This document shows positions 62,208 to 64,000 of a DNA stretch of 64,000 nt, piece by piece. The stretch is taken from positions 1 to 64,000 of the forward strand of contig NZ_JACZZA010000013.1 of the NCBI RefSeq assembly GCF_014863405.1, read 5' to 3'. The notes under the pieces are model-generated. The model did no database searches. It worked only from the letters and a program-made list of their open reading frames with translations, and was not told the DNA's origin. Made by a program: the position numbers and the translations under genes. The stretch's first letter is position 1. Each line of letters opens with the position of its first letter. The DNA is from Dyella acidiphila (lineage in GTDB: Bacteria > Pseudomonadota > Gammaproteobacteria > Xanthomonadales > Rhodanobacteraceae).

Positions 62208-63131
62208 CTAGACCTCAACGAACGGCGCATGCCGCTGGCGACGATAGGCCTGATGAAAGCCCGCTGTGTGGTGCAACTGCTCGCCATCGGCCAGCTTCTC
62301 GTTCGCACTGACCCGCGCCAGAAAGAAAGTATGCGAGCCGATGCGCTCGCTGTGCACGATCTGCAGTTCGCGAATGTGCAAAGCCGCAGCAACGGCCGGA
62401 ATCGCGTACTCGTGCGATGGCCGCAGCGGAAACGGCAGCGCCGCCCAATCCGACGGCGGCTGCTTGTGGTGTTCGCTGAGCTTGTACACCGTGGCCTTCA
62501 TCGCCGCAGGCACGCTGGACAACACCACCTTGCGTGCTTCACGCATGACCGGCTCGGAAATATTCGTGCTGCGCAGCGCCAGCGAATACAGCCCGCTGCG
62601 TTGCAGCGGCCCGATCAGATCCATCGGAAAAATATTGCGATGGCCGGGCACGCTGACCGATACCAGCACCACCGGCCGCGGGCACAGGTACGCAATCATC
62701 AGCTGCTGCACTGCCTGCGGCTCCATGCCCAGGTGCTGCGGCTGGCGATTTTTCAGCATGCTGCGGTTCTGCAGCCAGGCATGCCACTGGCGCTGTGGCC
62801 ACGCCAGGCAGTGATGCTCGCCTGCGCTCACCTGGTATAGCGCAATCGTATGCTGATCGGTCGCGACGGAACCGCAACGCTGCAATTGCAGGCGTCCCAG
62901 CAGGCTCCCGCTGACGCTGTCGCGATACTCCAGCACCGGCTGCTCGCCCGCATCCACACTGGTGGCGATCACCAGCGGCTTGAGCGCGGCCACCGTGTGA
63001 TCGGCGGTGACATCGGCTTCTTGCCCATGCCAGCGCAACGTGGCGGTAACGATCGTCGACGGCGGCGCTGCCGCGATCGTCGACCATTGCGGTAGCGGAC
63101 GCAGCAGCGGCCTGATCCAGTCCTTCAACAT
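62208..63131 (-). CDS. Flavin-reductase-like (FMN-binding split-barrel) protein with N-terminal extension
   Basis: 307 residues. Residues ~150-300 (CPRPVVLVSVSVPGHRNIFP, MDLIGPLQRSGLYSLALRST, HTFFLARVSANEKLADGEQL) match the flavin_reduct split-barrel that binds FMN. The first ~145 residues carry another split-barrel-like half (STIVTATLRWHGQEADVTAD...VLEYRDSVSGSLLGRLQLQR). The doubled size is unusual for the family. It follows the methyltransferase by one base, and both follow an ABC ATPase, so the three genes form an operon. It may reduce or modify a small molecule made or moved by that operon. Confidence 0.78.
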   Translation of the reverse strand: MLKDWIRPLLRPLPQWSTIAAAPPSTIVTATLRWHGQEADVTADHTVAALKPLVIATSVDAGEQPVLEYRDSVSGSLLGRLQLQRCGSVATDQHTIALYQVSAGEHHCLAWPQRQWHAWLQNRSMLKNRQPQHLGMEPQAVQQLMIAYLCPRPVVLVSVSVPGHRNIFPMDLIGPLQRSGLYSLALRSTNISEPVMREARKVVLSSVPAAMKATVYKLSEHHKQPPSDWAALPFPLRPSHEYAIPAVAAALHIRELQIVHSERIGSHTFFLARVSANEKLADGEQLHHTAGFHQAYRRQRHAPFVEV

Positions 63132-63132
63132 G

Positions 63133-63762
63133 TCAGACGCGCCGGAACAGCAGGAACATATACAGCTCGGTGGCCAGCCCCAAGCCGCGCGGCGTCAGCC
63201 GTTCCAGCCGGAAATGCGGTGCGGCGGCGCGGGCTACTACGCGTGGTGCGAAGCGATGGATACGGCTTTCGCTCTGGATCGCATAACGACCGGTGCGCAG
63301 CAGCGTGAGCAGATTGCTGCGCCACCAGCCATAGCGTGCATCGCCGAGGTAATACGGGTTAAGCATGCTGGCCAATACAAAACCACCCGGGCGCACCACC
63401 CGCGATAGATCGTCGAACAGCGCGCGGTGATCGTCGAAATGATTGAGCACGGCGAAGTTCGCCGTAACGCCTTGCACCTGGCAGGCCAGCGGCAATTCCA
63501 CCCGCACCACGGCTGCGCCGCCGATCTCGTCGCGGCAGTGATGCAGCAAGTAGTCGCGCATGCTGTCCGACGGCTCGTATACGAAGGTGCGATGCCCGTG
63601 GGCTGCGTACACCTTGGCGTCGATGCCGGTGCCGGCGCCGAAATCGAGAAGATCGTCGCCCTGGCCCAGCAGCTTCAGCGCCAGAGACTGAAACCTGCTG
63701 CGTACCTGCAGGTCCTGCTGCGAAGAAGTGAACAGTGCGTGGTATTGCTCGCCGGTATGCAT
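63133..63762 (-). CDS. Class I SAM-dependent methyltransferase
   Basis: 209 residues. The SAM-binding motif I is LLDFGAGTGIDAKVYAAHGH, with motif-II-like VYEPSDSM and motif IV FAVLNHFDDHRALFDDLSRV, ending RPGGFVLASMLNPYYLG. Length and motif order are typical of small-molecule or lipid methyltransferases of the Methyltransf_11/25 type. It starts 13 bases after the ABC ATPase stop and is directly coupled to the flavin-reductase-like gene. Substrate unknown. Confidence 0.87.
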   Translation of the reverse strand: MHTGEQYHALFTSSQQDLQVRSRFQSLALKLLGQGDDLLDFGAGTGIDAKVYAAHGHRTFVYEPSDSMRDYLLHHCRDEIGGAAVVRVELPLACQVQGVTANFAVLNHFDDHRALFDDLSRVVRPGGFVLASMLNPYYLGDARYGWWRSNLLTLLRTGRYAIQSESRIHRFAPRVVARAAAPHFRLERLTPRGLGLATELYMFLLFRRV

Positions 63763-63775
63763 TGCGTCAGCAGTC

Positions 63776-64000
63776 TCAGTGGCCGTTTATCGCCGTTTTG
63801 AAGGCCGTGGCGGTGCGCTCTGCGCCGCCGCCGATGGTGAGGCCGTTGTCGGCGATGGCTTCCACGCTGCTGCGATGGGAAACCACCACCAGGATCGTAT
63901 GCGGCAAACGCCGCCTGACCGCCGCGAGCACGGCCAGCTCGGAAACTTCGTCCAGCGCGCTGGTGGCTTCGTCCAGCAAGGCCATGAACGGCTGGCGCAG
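63776..64000 (-). CDS. ABC transporter ATP-binding domain, C-terminal fragment cut by the window edge
   Basis: 75 codons remain. FMALLDEATSALDE is the Walker B region with the D-loop, and LPHTILVVVSHRSSVEAI holds the switch histidine (H-loop). The VVVSHRSS form, with Arg-Ser after the His, is typical of SbmA/BacA-type or vitamin-B12/peptide uptake fusions in which the ATPase is C-terminal to membrane helices; the family is inferred from that alone. Walker A and the membrane domain lie beyond the window. First known gene of the operon ending at 62208. Confidence 0.8.
   Translation of the reverse strand: MRQPFMALLDEATSALDEVSELAVLAAVRRRLPHTILVVVSHRSSVEAIADNGLTIGGGAERTATAFKTAINGH

Overview
The window is GC-rich DNA from a Gram-negative bacterium. 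Autotransporters with an extended signal-peptide region, an S53 (sedolisin-type) protease, a protoglobin, RAYT and IS3 remnants and Clp/CRP-like half-sites fit a gammaproteobacterium of the Xanthomonadales (Rhodanobacteraceae such as Dyella, Rhodanobacter or Luteibacter). That placement is inferred from gene content, not from a marker gene. No rRNA, tRNA or CRISPR array was seen.

Layout. 1-1278: the right end of an IS3-family element has cut off a LytS-type histidine kinase; a secreted NTF2-like protein lies upstream of it. 1716-7629: an M61-type metallopeptidase with a PDZ domain, a GT39-type membrane glycosyltransferase, a DHFR-like reductase, a secreted alpha/beta hydrolase and a secreted unknown. 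7747-23901: a polymorphic-toxin style locus, all on the minus strand. It starts upstream with a ~2.7 kb-residue repetitive secreted protein, continues with an Rhs/YD protein and a membrane protein in the immunity position, and ends in an array of small genes that includes an orphan colicin-E3-like toxin tail overlapping its probable immunity gene. A broken RAYT transposase interrupts it. 24174-28246: a lipoprotein, a MauG-type dihaem peroxidase, a secreted unknown, and a divergent SDR / AraC pair.

28399-43832: two giant glycine-rich autotransporters, each preceded on the same strand by a sulfotransferase. The unit is a tandem duplication: one sulfotransferase is intact, the other has collapsed to its two ends. 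Both copies keep a CRP-like site and an inverted repeat upstream. 44015-46290: an MFS transporter with a coupled AraC regulator. 46551-49256: a secreted LanC-like/malectin fusion and a DUF4288 protein. 49553-51342: an S53 protease with its terminator. 51357-53269: a 5'-truncated and an intact acyltransferase-3 protein. 53997-56267: an operon of cupredoxin, Cache/HAMP sensor and DUF4142 protein. 56383-58404: a Tat-exported GH127-like enzyme. 59042-62176: a LysR regulator divergent from a quinone-reductase-like enzyme, an AhpD-like protein and a protoglobin, plausibly a redox or reactive-species response group. 62208-64000: an operon of ABC ATPase (partial), methyltransferase and flavin-reductase-like protein.

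Main themes are surface and secreted giant proteins, contact-dependent competition, and redox/haem/copper functions. The most promising candidates for undescribed biology are the duplicated sulfotransferase-autotransporter unit, the Rhs/giant-protein toxin locus with its orphan toxin-immunity pair, the LanC-malectin fusion and the cupredoxin-sensor-DUF4142 operon.
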